Below are positions 1 to 8,378 of a stretch of 64,000 nucleotides of DNA, in pieces. Under the pieces are notes generated by a model that was given only the letters and a program-made list of their open reading frames with translations, searched no databases and had not been told where the DNA came from. Both the position numbers and the translations under genes were made by a program. This DNA comes from Pseudovibrio sp. Ad37 (lineage in GTDB: Bacteria; Pseudomonadota; Alphaproteobacteria; Rhizobiales; Stappiaceae). Position 1 is the stretch's first letter. Each line of letters starts with the position of its first letter. Where the stretch lies: the NCBI RefSeq assembly GCF_001623075.1, contig NZ_LMCF01000168.1, forward strand, positions 32,678 to 96,677, in the 5' to 3' direction.

Positions 1-147
1 CTCAGCAAAATCATTCCAGATTTCCTCCGAAAAACCCTGCGCGTGCCCAACAGAGTTAGCTCGTTGCGAGGCATCGTAGTTATCTGAAAGGTAGCGATGC
101 AGAGTGTCCTGAAGCATCCGTCGTTCGTCACTATGATTGAAATCCAT
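1..147 (-). CDS. Acyl-CoA dehydrogenase, N-terminal fragment cut by window edge
   Basis: Reading the minus strand from the ATG at 145-147 gives 49 codons that run off the left edge. The start MDFNHSDERRMLQDTLHRYL is typical of the N-terminal helical domain of acyl-CoA dehydrogenases. It lies only 9 bp beyond the stop of the neighbouring acyl-CoA dehydrogenase, so the two probably form a pair (possibly a heteromeric enzyme) in one transcript. The FAD-binding and catalytic parts lie outside the window, so substrate cannot be judged. Confidence 0.75.
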   Translation of the reverse strand, partial: MDFNHSDERRMLQDTLHRYLSDNYDASQRANSVGHAQGFSEEIWNDFAE

Positions 148-156
148 GGAACGCTC

Positions 157-1353
157 CTAAAGGCCGAGAATAGCTTTACTGATGATGTTGCGCTGGATCT
201 CGTTAGACCCGCCAAAGATGGAAAGTTTGCGGTTGTTGAAGTAGCTCGGGCTCGCAGCAGCAGCATAATCCGGTCCAACACCCTGAGCATTCGCACCGCT
301 GTCCAACGCCTCAGACACAAACGGCATGGCATAGCGCCCAACCGCTCGCCGCGTCAGATCATTGATCGCCTGCCGGATCTCCGTCCCCTTAATCTTCAGC
401 ATGGAACTTTCCGCTCCCGGAGCCTGCCCCGCAGCCGCTTTGGCAATCATGCGCAGGTTCGTTGTTGCCATAGCCATCAGATCAATCTCAATCTGCGCAA
501 CCCTTGCAGCAAAATAAGGATTGTCCAGCAAAGGTTTGCCGCCAGACATCTGCTTGGCACAAACATCCTTCAAATGAACAAGAGCTGCCGTCGAAAAGCC
601 CACACCTGCAATGTTGGTACGCTCATGGGTCAACAGATACTTGGCGTAGGTCCAGCCCTTGTTCTCTTCCCCAACAAGGTTGGCGACCGACACCCGCACA
701 TCCTCAAAAAACACCTCATTCACTTCCTGCCCACCATCAATCAACGTAATGGGCCGAACTGTGACACCCGGTGTCTTCATATCAATCAGCAAAAACGAAA
801 TGCCTTCCTGCGCCTTGACCTCCGGATCCGTACGCACAAGGCAGAAGATCCAATCCGCATGCTGACCCAGTGTAGTCCAGGTTTTCTGGCCGTTGACAAC
901 ATAGTGCTCACCATCACGCACAGCACGAGTTTTCAGGGAAGCAAGATCGGACCCCGCCTGCGGTTCGGAATACCCCTGACACCACCAGTCTGTACCATCC
1001 AGAATACGTGGCAAAAAGTGATCCTTTTGCACCTTGCTTCCAAACTTCAAAAGCACGGGTGCCAACATGAAAAGCCCGAAAGGCATCGTACGCGGCGCAT
1101 GGGCAAGGCAAAGCTCTTCCTCAAAGATATGCCGATAAACTGCATTCCAGCCAGTTCCGCCATACTCTTCCGGCCAGTTGATCGCCAGCCACCCTTGCCT
1201 GTTCAGCGTGGCATGCCACTCCTCATGGTCCGCCTTGGAAAGCCGCTTTCCCAATCTGACTTTTTCTGAGAGCGTCTGCGAAAGATTCTCTTTCAAAAAC
1301 GACCGCACCTCGTCGCGAAACGCCAACTCATCAGCTGAATAGTTCAAGTCCAT
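157..1353 (-). CDS. Acyl-CoA dehydrogenase
   Basis: FAD-dependent alpha,beta-dehydrogenation of an acyl-CoA thioester. The 398-residue protein has the normal family length and organisation. An N-terminal helical domain starts MDLNYSADELAFRDEVRSFL. A middle domain carries the FAD-contact region W-C-Q-G-Y-S-E-P-Q-A-G-S-D-L. The C-terminal helical domain contains the conserved I-F-G-G-S-N-E-I-Q segment near the end. The start at 1353 was chosen because GGGAGGG lies directly upstream; a longer reading from 1407 adds an unconserved leader. It probably forms a pair with the truncated dehydrogenase at 1-147. The nearby IclR regulator and Liv-type transporter suggest catabolism of an imported acid, but the substrate is unknown. 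Confidence 0.9.
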   Translation of the reverse strand: MDLNYSADELAFRDEVRSFLKENLSQTLSEKVRLGKRLSKADHEEWHATLNRQGWLAINWPEEYGGTGWNAVYRHIFEEELCLAHAPRTMPFGLFMLAPVLLKFGSKVQKDHFLPRILDGTDWWCQGYSEPQAGSDLASLKTRAVRDGEHYVVNGQKTWTTLGQHADWIFCLVRTDPEVKAQEGISFLLIDMKTPGVTVRPITLIDGGQEVNEVFFEDVRVSVANLVGEENKGWTYAKYLLTHERTNIAGVGFSTAALVHLKDVCAKQMSGGKPLLDNPYFAARVAQIEIDLMAMATTNLRMIAKAAAGQAPGAESSMLKIKGTEIRQAINDLTRRAVGRYAMPFVSEALDSGANAQGVGPDYAAAASPSYFNNRKLSIFGGSNEIQRNIISKAILGL

Positions 1354-1554
1354 ATGCCGCCCTCCCTGCTTCATTGGACATAACTGTCGGGAGGACATGG
1401 AACGCATGCCCCCACCTCATCTCCATCATGAGATCAGAGTATCGCGCACCCAAATTATTTCAATATGTAATTTATAATTCCATTATGCAGAATTTATAGT
1501 AAGCAACTACCTCGTCCCAAGCCATTTCCTCGTGCTGCAAGTTCTTGAAATACG

Positions 1555-2364
1555 TTAGCCGCGGTTGATCAGAACCGAGGGCAAGCCCAGCGCGCGTTCC
1601 AGCTCTTTCACTCGGTCCCGCAGTTTAGGCCCAACCTCATTCTGCATGCGCTCATAGCTCAGCATGTCTGGCGTCGCCCCACAGCTGATCGCAACCGGCT
1701 CACCAAAATCATGAGAACGAAACCCTGTCGAAACAGCATTGATGTTTTCCGCATAACGCTTGTCTTCATCAACAATGACAAAACCTTGCGCCAACAACTG
1801 CGAGTAACCCGCATTTCTCGCAGCCTGCAAAGCCTCCGCACCGATGCTGTCATCCCGCCCGTGCACACGCTCACAAACCTGAGCAAACTCATGGTCTGTT
1901 ACGCTTGCCAGATAAGCATGACCAGAGGACGAGCCTGTGATCGGAATGCGATGTCCCACTTCCAACCAGATGGCAGGTGCTCCCTGTGGTCGCCACGTCT
2001 TAGTCAGCAACATCTTGTTTTCATCAAGCACTGCCAGCAAAGCCAATGTACCTGTCTCATCAGCAAGCTGCTGCATCATCGGGTTCGCCGCTTCAATGAA
2101 GGAAACAGAGGCACTGGCAATATTGCCCAGCGCCAGAGCAGCAGGGCCAAACCGATACCGGTCATGACGACGCGCATGGCTGAGATAGCCAAGCTGCTGA
2201 AGAGTGAAAGTTAAGCGGGAAACCGTGGACTTGGGAATGCCGGTACGCTGAGAGATTTCCTGGTTGCCCAGCCCGTCATCAGAAGCCCGGAATGCCCGTA
2301 AAACCTGCAGCCCTCGCGCCAGCGTTGTCGCAAACCGCCGGTCTTTTTCTTCATGTCCGCTCAA
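1555..2364 (-). CDS. IclR-family transcriptional regulator
   Basis: A 269-residue one-component regulator. An N-terminal winged helix-turn-helix is seen at about residues 10-70 (the stretch around G-L-Q-V-L-R-A-F and the recognition region G-I-P-K-S-T-V-S-R-L). It is followed by an IclR effector-binding GAF-like domain with the R-I-P-I-T-G-S-S-S-G-H-A segment. It lies between the acyl-CoA dehydrogenase and the Liv transporter genes on the same strand, so local control of these catabolic and transport genes is a reasonable inference. The ligand is unknown. Confidence 0.9.
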   Translation of the reverse strand: MSGHEEKDRRFATTLARGLQVLRAFRASDDGLGNQEISQRTGIPKSTVSRLTFTLQQLGYLSHARRHDRYRFGPAALALGNIASASVSFIEAANPMMQQLADETGTLALLAVLDENKMLLTKTWRPQGAPAIWLEVGHRIPITGSSSGHAYLASVTDHEFAQVCERVHGRDDSIGAEALQAARNAGYSQLLAQGFVIVDEDKRYAENINAVSTGFRSHDFGEPVAISCGATPDMLSYERMQNEVGPKLRDRVKELERALGLPSVLINRG

Positions 2365-2471
2365 CGCTAAAACCCCACCCCAATCATTTACATCCCTTGC
2401 CTAACACACATCATCCACCTCAAAGAACACCAGCACGGCATCCAGCAGCAATTCTCCAAGACAAATGCCGC

Positions 2472-3191
2472 TCAGACCTCCAGCCATTCTCTTCGGATGT
2501 CATCGCGCTCACGGAAGTCCTCCGGTGTCCCATGATAAACAATCTCCCCATGCCCCATCACATAAACCTGCTGGGCGATCTTCAGAGCAATGGAAAGTTT
2601 CTGTTCCACCAGCAAGATGGAAACACCGGCTCGCGCAATCTCCGCAATCAGTTCCCCAACCTGCGTCACAATCTTAGGTGCAAGCCCTTCGGTCGGTTCA
2701 TCAATGATGATCAGATCAGGATCTCCCATCAGCGTCCGACAAATAGTGAGCATCTGCTTTTCCCCGCCAGAAAGCACACCAGCTGCCGTATCAGCGCGAG
2801 ATTTGAGATTGGGGAACATGTCAAGCATTTGCTCAATGCTCCACCTACCCGGTTTCCGCATGTCCTTGATACCAAGCAGAAGATTGTCCCGCACACTCAT
2901 CAGAGGGAAGACATCCCGGTTCTCCGGCACATACCCAAGCCCCTTACACGCAATGCTATGGCTCGGCAGACCAGAGATAGTCTCACCCTTGAACCAGATA
3001 TCTCCCTTTGGTGCCACCTCACCCATAATCGCCTTGGCCGTGGTGGACCGCCCGACACCGTTGCGCCCTAACAGCGCCGTCACACTGCCCTTGGGCACAT
3101 CCATGTTCACACCGCGCAGCACATGACTTTTGCCATAAAACGCATGCAGATCTCGGACCTTCAGCATTTCACCTCCAGCAGTTCCACTCAT
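2472..3191 (-). CDS. livF: Branched-chain amino acid-type ABC transporter ATPase LivF, variant Walker A
   Basis: ATP-binding subunit of a Liv/HAAT-type importer, 239 residues, cytoplasmic. It has the ABC signature L-S-G-G-E-K-Q, Walker B L-I-I-I-D-E-P-T-E-G-L-A-P, and an H-loop region replaced in the LivF manner by V-E-Q-K. The Walker A reads G-R-N-G-V-G-R-S-T-T: residue 48, normally the essential lysine, is arginine (codon CGG). The gene overlaps livG by four bases (ATGA). An internal ATG at 3167 with GGAGGT just upstream is an alternative start. All other family residues look intact, so the arginine is either a real functional change or a sequence error. Confidence 0.9.
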   Translation of the reverse strand: MSGTAGGEMLKVRDLHAFYGKSHVLRGVNMDVPKGSVTALLGRNGVGRSTTAKAIMGEVAPKGDIWFKGETISGLPSHSIACKGLGYVPENRDVFPLMSVRDNLLLGIKDMRKPGRWSIEQMLDMFPNLKSRADTAAGVLSGGEKQMLTICRTLMGDPDLIIIDEPTEGLAPKIVTQVGELIAEIARAGVSILLVEQKLSIALKIAQQVYVMGHGEIVYHGTPEDFRERDDIRREWLEV

Positions 3192-3958
3192 GCACTCATC
3201 TCCGCAAAATCTGTCTCATCCCCAAGATAAGCCTCTCGCACCCGTGCATTGCCGCGAATTTCCTCTGGCGTCCCTGTTGCAATGATCTCGCCATAAACAA
3301 GCACTGAAATTCGGTCAGAAAGCCCAAACACAACCCCCATGTCATGCTCTACGATCAAGAGCGTCTTGCCTTCCGTTGCCATCTCGATGAGTTTGATCGC
3401 CCTGTCAGTTTCAGAGTGACTCATGCCAGCCGTCGGCTCATCCAGCAAAATCACATCTGCCCCACCTGCAATGGTGATAGCAATCTCCAGCGTGCGTTGA
3501 TCCGCATAGGTCAGCAGCACAGCAGGCACATCGGCTTTATCCGTCAGCCCCACCTTCTCCAACACCTCGGCAGTCTTGCGCTGCACCTCCTTCAGGTTAC
3601 CAATGTTCCGCCAGAAACTGTGCCCATACCCAAGCGACCACAACACCCCGCAACGTACATTCTCACGCACTGACATATTGGCGAAGATGTTGGAGACTTG
3701 AAAACTACGCGACAATCCAAGCCGGTTAATCTGGTGAGGTTTCAGGCCCGAGATCTGCCGCCCAGCCAAACTTATTGTTCCCGAACTTGGCGGAAACAGA
3801 CCGGAGATAAGATTGAACAGCGTGGACTTGCCAGCTCCGTTGGGACCAATAATCGCATGTCGTTCACCTCGGGCAATGTCCAGCGAAACCCCTTCAATGA
3901 TCTTCGCCGGACCAAAGTTTTTGCGCAGGTCCGTCAGCTGTAAAGCAGGAGCACTCAT
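3188..3958 (-). CDS. livG: Branched-chain amino acid-type ABC transporter ATPase LivG
   Basis: Second ATPase of the importer, about 256 residues from the ATG at 3958, which overlaps the livM stop (ATGA). It has an intact Walker A G-P-N-G-A-G-K-S-T and the Q-loop region with S-R-S-F-Q. The signature area reads L-T-Y-A-D-Q-R-T, the usual LivG deviation from LSGGQ. Walker B V-I-L-L-D-E-P-T-A-G and the E-H-D-M H-loop are also intact. With livF carrying a Lys-to-Arg change in its Walker A, LivG may be the competent ATPase of the heterodimer. The longer reading to 4036 only adds sequence overlapping livM. Confidence 0.93.
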   Translation of the reverse strand: MSAPALQLTDLRKNFGPAKIIEGVSLDIARGERHAIIGPNGAGKSTLFNLISGLFPPSSGTISLAGRQISGLKPHQINRLGLSRSFQVSNIFANMSVRENVRCGVLWSLGYGHSFWRNIGNLKEVQRKTAEVLEKVGLTDKADVPAVLLTYADQRTLEIAITIAGGADVILLDEPTAGMSHSETDRAIKLIEMATEGKTLLIVEHDMGVVFGLSDRISVLVYGEIIATGTPEEIRGNARVREAYLGDETDFAEMSA

Positions 3959-5232
3959 GAGCCCATACCTCCCTGTTTGGAGAGCACTTTGAGCGAGCCC
4001 ATGCCAACACCTGCAAGCACCAAACCAACTGTCCATGGCATCATCTGGTCAGGAGCAAGATGGAAACCAAACGGTTCAAAAGCCTCTCCAAACCCATTGG
4101 AATGCCGAACAGCCAACTCAACCAGCACAATGACACCAGCTGCAGACAGCAGGGCCGAAATAGCAAACGCCCCAGCTCGCACAAGCCCCTTGCCGCTCAG
4201 TGATTGCCTTAAGGCAGTCGTCCCGCTCAAAAGCAAACCAGCAAGCCCGCCCGGCGCAAACAAGATCATCCCGATAAACAAAAGACCCAGATAAAGCAGC
4301 CATGCTTCCGAATAATCTGAGAGATTGGACTGCATGTAAGTCAACACCACAGCCCCAAGAATAGGGCCTGCAAAGTAGCGAGCACCACCAATGAACGCCA
4401 TTAACAACACCAGACCCGACGGGATCACGCTCAGGCTTTCTGGCGTAAAGATCTCATAGCTCACCGCAGACATTCCGCCTGCCAATCCGGCGAAACCGCC
4501 AGCAGCAATAAACACCAGATAGCGCACACGGTTTGGGTTGTAGCCCACAAACTGCACACGCTCCGGATTATCCCGCACCGCTTGCGCCAACTTGCCAAGT
4601 GGCGTGCGGGTGAACGCATACATCAGCGCAACCCCAAGAAAGGTCCAGAACGCGATAAACCAGTACACTTCGCCCAAAGGCCCAAGAGACAACCCGAACA
4701 GCTCAACACCATTCATGCGATCGCCAGTGATGCCTTCCTCGCCACCGAAGACGCTGATGAACATGAAACCGGCAGCAGCAACAAGCTCGGCAATGCCAAG
4801 CGAAATCATGGCAAACGGCACACCCGCCCTCCGGCAGGACGGCCAACCAATCACAGCTCCCGCCAGCGCTCCTCCAGCAAAGCCCACCAAAGGCAAGGCA
4901 AACATGGGAAAGGCAGCCCATATACCACCATCATAACTGGCATTCTCAATCGCATTCATCCCATGCATGGCTGCATACCCACCAAGGCCAAAATAGACAG
5001 CATGACCAAAGGAAAGCATGCCCGCCTGCCCTAGCAACATGTTGTAGGACAGAGCAAAAACCATATTGATGCCGATAGCATTGAACAGCGACAGCCATGT
5101 TCTGGATGGCTCAAACAGTGGAATACTTAGCAGGATTAAGGCAAGCAGCAAAAGCGGCAGAACCCGTGTTGCAAACTTGTAGCGTGCACTCGGTGCCAGA
5201 TCAGGCACCCGGTCAAGACTGTAGTCGGTCAA
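3955..5232 (-). CDS. livM: Branched-chain amino acid-type ABC transporter permease LivM
   Basis: Integral inner-membrane permease, 425 residues, with about ten hydrophobic segments. It has the characteristic LivM region G-Q-A-G-M-L-S-F-G-H-A-V-Y-F-G-L-G-G-Y and the conserved cytoplasmic EAA-like segment around A-V-R-D-N-P-E-R. A C-terminal hydrophobic extension of about 90 residues after the standard core is longer than typical. It is translationally coupled to livG downstream and livH upstream through four-base overlaps. Confidence 0.92.
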   Translation of the reverse strand: MTDYSLDRVPDLAPSARYKFATRVLPLLLLALILLSIPLFEPSRTWLSLFNAIGINMVFALSYNMLLGQAGMLSFGHAVYFGLGGYAAMHGMNAIENASYDGGIWAAFPMFALPLVGFAGGALAGAVIGWPSCRRAGVPFAMISLGIAELVAAAGFMFISVFGGEEGITGDRMNGVELFGLSLGPLGEVYWFIAFWTFLGVALMYAFTRTPLGKLAQAVRDNPERVQFVGYNPNRVRYLVFIAAGGFAGLAGGMSAVSYEIFTPESLSVIPSGLVLLMAFIGGARYFAGPILGAVVLTYMQSNLSDYSEAWLLYLGLLFIGMILFAPGGLAGLLLSGTTALRQSLSGKGLVRAGAFAISALLSAAGVIVLVELAVRHSNGFGEAFEPFGFHLAPDQMMPWTVGLVLAGVGMGSLKVLSKQGGMGS

Positions 5233-6161
5233 AACTCACGCTCCCCCATCAGGCCACGCGGACGCAGCATCAACATCAGCACCAGAAGAAGGAACGGCAA
5301 CATGGGAGCCAAGGACGCAATCGTAATGCGCCCGATATCGCCATCTGCGCTCAATCCGGCAAACGAAAAGATCTCTGCAAAGTTGCTATCAATTGAAATG
5401 GCAAAGGTCTGAAGAAAGCCAATCAGCAAACTGGCAATAAACGCCCCTTCCAAACTGCCCATACCGCCAACCACAACAACCACAAAAACAATCGGTCCGA
5501 TTGAAAACGCCATGGACGGCTCGGTTACCAGATAGTTGCCGCCAATCACCCCGGCCAAACCCGCCAGCGCACAGCCTGCCGCAAACACCAGCATAAAGAT
5601 CCGCGGCACGTTATGTCCCAGGTGAGACACCATATGCGGATGTGTCAGCGACGCCTGAATGATCAGCCCGACCCGCGTTCGCTTCAACAGGTACCAAAGC
5701 CCCGCCAGCATCGCGATGGACACAGCCAACATGAAAATGCGATATGCCGGATACTGAGAACCGAACAGTTCAAAGAGCGAATAATTGAGCTCCGGCGGAA
5801 TCTCATAGGCAACTGCAAACTTGCCCCAGATGATCTTCACCAGCTCCTCAATCACATAAGCCAGCCCGAATGTGAAAAGCAGCTCAGCCACATGCCCCCT
5901 GGCATGCACTTTGCGCAGGCCCCACTTTTCAACGCAGGCTCCAGCTGCTCCAACGCAAATCGGCGCCAGAAATAACGCAAACCAGAAGCCGGTGTGCTGG
6001 CCAAGGGTAAATGCAAAATAGGCACCCAGCATGTAAAAGCTGGCATGAGCCATATTGAGAACGCCCATCATACTGAAAATCAACGTCAATCCGCTGGACA
6101 GCATGAACAGCAACAAGCCATAGATCAGCCCGTTAAGCAGAGCAAAAACAACCGTCTCCAT
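5229..6161 (-). CDS. livH: Branched-chain amino acid-type ABC transporter permease LivH
   Basis: Inner-membrane permease partner of LivM, about 310 residues. The N-terminus L-L-N-G-L-I-Y-G-L-L-L-F and the segment V-L-N-M-A-H-A-S-F-Y-M-L-G-A-Y are hallmark LivH sequences. A glycine-rich G-G-M-G-S-L-E-G-A segment is near the C-terminus. The ATG at 6161 is preferred because GAGGG lies just upstream; a TTG four codons earlier is possible. The stop overlaps livM. Confidence 0.92.
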   Translation of the reverse strand: METVVFALLNGLIYGLLLFMLSSGLTLIFSMMGVLNMAHASFYMLGAYFAFTLGQHTGFWFALFLAPICVGAAGACVEKWGLRKVHARGHVAELLFTFGLAYVIEELVKIIWGKFAVAYEIPPELNYSLFELFGSQYPAYRIFMLAVSIAMLAGLWYLLKRTRVGLIIQASLTHPHMVSHLGHNVPRIFMLVFAAGCALAGLAGVIGGNYLVTEPSMAFSIGPIVFVVVVVGGMGSLEGAFIASLLIGFLQTFAISIDSNFAEIFSFAGLSADGDIGRITIASLAPMLPFLLLVLMLMLRPRGLMGEREF

Positions 6162-6231
6162 AACATCCCTCAAGAGAAAAGAGCACGCTCAAGCCCAATT
6201 GCCCGAGCATGCCATTGTTCAAGTAAGATCG

Positions 6232-7464
6232 TTAGGAAGGACGACGCATCCTGCACGTCGTCGGAGTTTCAGTCGCCACTGCCGGAATGGTGATATCTGT
6301 CTTAAACCCGTAACCGGTATTCTCAACATCACGGGCAACACCCTCAGAAAACGTAGAGATATAAAGCGGCTGCATCAGCTGGTGGTCATCCGCCCGCATA
6401 GTCACCTCTCCATACGGCGTCTCATAAGTCATCCCTTCCAGCTCAGCTGCAACCTTGGGCACATCCACTGACCCAACCGCATCAACGGCCTTGTCAAGCA
6501 TGTTCATCAAGGTGAAAACCCGCTCATAATAGTAATCAAGACTATTGGTTTTCTCAAAATCATCCACCCGTGCCATCTGCTTTTCAGAGGCCTCGATGTT
6601 CTCGTGGAACTCGGTGATCTGCTTCACCAACCCAACAGCGCTCTGCCCCATCGCGGTCGGAGCCCCAAGGCCGCCGCCATAGAACGTCAGATACGGCACT
6701 GTATGACCGGACGCATTAGCCGCTTTCACCAGCAGCGTCATGTCTGTTCCCCAGTTTCCCGTAAACACGACATCTGCCTTCGCGCTCATCATTTTCTGCA
6801 CGTAGGGTGTGAAATCCTTAACCTTGCCAATAGGATGAAGCTCTGCACCAACAATCTTGATGTCCGGACGTTTCTCCTCAATCATGGATTTTGCAGCTGC
6901 TGTAAACGCTCGCCCGTAAGAGTAATCCTGCGCCAGAATGTAAGCAGACTTGATGTCTTTCTGATCCCGCAGCCAATCAGTCAGACCCGCCATTTTCATG
7001 TCAACATGCGCATCAAACCGGAAATGCCAGTAGTTGCATTTCTTGTTGGTCAATGCCGGATCAACCGCCGCATAGTTGAGGAAAAGGACCTCTTCTCCCG
7101 GATTACGCTTATTGTGCTTGGCTATCGCATCGGTCAAAGCATTTGCAACGCTCGACCCGTTCCCCTGCGCGATAAAGCGGACGCCCTGATCAATCGCTTT
7201 CTGCAACTGAACAAGGCTCTCTTTCGGATTGATTTTATTATCAAAAGCAACCACTTCCACCTGCATACCGCCCATACCACCAGCAGCATTGATTTCATCA
7301 GCCGCATAGCGGAAGTGCTTCACCCCAGCATCACCCGTACTCCCAAACGGACCTGATAGCGGATCAATATATCCGATCTTGATAACTTCAGCTTCCGCAG
7401 AGAGAACACCGCCGGAAAGCAGAAGTGCAGCCAGACTAGATTTCAATAAAATACCTTTAGACAA
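6232..7464 (-). CDS. Periplasmic substrate-binding protein of Liv-type ABC transporter
   Basis: A 410-residue periplasmic binding protein (family I fold). A signal peptide is seen at residues 1-25 (SLAALLLSGGVLSAEA then E-V-I-K). The mature start K-I-G-Y-I-D-P-L-S-G-P-F-G is typical of Leu/Ile/Val-type binding proteins, including those for amides, urea or aromatic acids. The C-terminal 'treble' region ending P-T-T-C-R-M-R-R-P-S is slightly unusual. It is the first gene of the transporter operon. The real ligand cannot be read from sequence. Confidence 0.9.
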   Translation of the reverse strand: MSKGILLKSSLAALLLSGGVLSAEAEVIKIGYIDPLSGPFGSTGDAGVKHFRYAADEINAAGGMGGMQVEVVAFDNKINPKESLVQLQKAIDQGVRFIAQGNGSSVANALTDAIAKHNKRNPGEEVLFLNYAAVDPALTNKKCNYWHFRFDAHVDMKMAGLTDWLRDQKDIKSAYILAQDYSYGRAFTAAAKSMIEEKRPDIKIVGAELHPIGKVKDFTPYVQKMMSAKADVVFTGNWGTDMTLLVKAANASGHTVPYLTFYGGGLGAPTAMGQSAVGLVKQITEFHENIEASEKQMARVDDFEKTNSLDYYYERVFTLMNMLDKAVDAVGSVDVPKVAAELEGMTYETPYGEVTMRADDHQLMQPLYISTFSEGVARDVENTGYGFKTDITIPAVATETPTTCRMRRPS

Positions 7465-7770
7465 AACAACCCCTCCCCAAAAATATTTTTCATTATAATT
7501 TTATTAAGGCAATGAGATATTCATCAGACTATATTGTCAAGCAATAAGTAAAAACCAATTCCGCATAGTGACTTAAGCAATTTTACAGCTCAAAGCAGAG
7601 CCGAGTCATCTGTTTGAAAACTTCATCATAAGCCACTGCCAATAAACATTGCATGCAGCCTGCAAATTTCTTCTTCAAATGATTGTAGCTTGTATCAAAC
7701 AGCACAACACACTCTCGAGACCGGCCCTACAGAATATCCCAGATAAATCAGTAGCGTTAGGGACAGCTGA
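7465..7770. other. Divergent intergenic region, Liv operon / T3SS left edge
   Basis: About 300 bp between the Liv binding protein (minus) and a T3SS chaperone (plus). It is AT-rich near the Liv start and should hold promoters for both operons. No convincing terminator, RNA gene or repeat was seen. Confidence 0.5.
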
Positions 7771-8229
7771 ATGGGCAACTTCAAAATCATTCACGACTTG
7801 ATGGTTGAAGTCGGACCGCTTCTGGAAGCCTTGGAGATATCAGAGTACGCAGAAGCCAAAACCTGGACTGTTCTACTGGAAGATTTCCTGATCATCCTGG
7901 AAAGTGATGAAGACAATAATATCCTTCATATCTCCACCATTTTAGGGAGCCCTGCGCCAGAAGCCCGAAGGGATACTTATCTTAACACCCTACGCTACTC
8001 AGGGGAACAACAGGTGGAAAACAATTACCGTGTTGGCCTTGTTGAGAAGGACGGTGATCTCGCATTGATCAAAACCGAGTGCACCAACAATCTGGATAGA
8101 AACAAACTCTACACCACGCTCAAAGACTTCTTGAGTGAAGCTGGCAAACTCAATCTCATGATTGAAACCACACCCGGACCGCAGATCTCCCTGACCGAAA
8201 ACGCAGGCGAAATCATTTTACCCGCCTGA
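7771..8229 (+). CDS. CesT-family type III secretion chaperone
   Basis: A 152-residue acidic small protein. The pattern is an N-terminal helix, then a beta-rich stretch I-L-E-S-D-E-D-N-N-I-L-H-I-S-T-I-L-G, then further strands and a C-terminal helix (K-L-Y-T-T-L-K-D-F-L). This is the class I (CesT/SycE) chaperone pattern. It is the first gene of a plus-strand pair with sctV, 150 bp upstream of it. Its client is unknown; the CNF-like candidate effector at 10623-11414 is the nearest effector. The family call is from fold pattern, not from a specific motif. Confidence 0.65.
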   Translation: MGNFKIIHDLMVEVGPLLEALEISEYAEAKTWTVLLEDFLIILESDEDNNILHISTILGSPAPEARRDTYLNTLRYSGEQQVENNYRVGLVEKDGDLALIKTECTNNLDRNKLYTTLKDFLSEAGKLNLMIETTPGPQISLTENAGEIILPA

Positions 8230-8378
8230 TAAGCGTTTACGAGCAAGGATAACTCCAAATCTTCTTTTAAATTTTTACTCAAGTGTTTGCTGCGGCACAC
8301 CTGTGGCTTTTTCCAATTGTTAGAAGCGAAAGGTGAATTGGCCTGAAAGCAAGAGCAGGCTGAAATCAGGAGCAGGAC

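Noticed and set aside
97..1269. 390-codon plus-strand frame opposite the acyl-CoA dehydrogenase
   Set aside because: Low-quality composition rich in Arg/His/Pro and fully antisense to a clear enzyme gene; a shadow frame.
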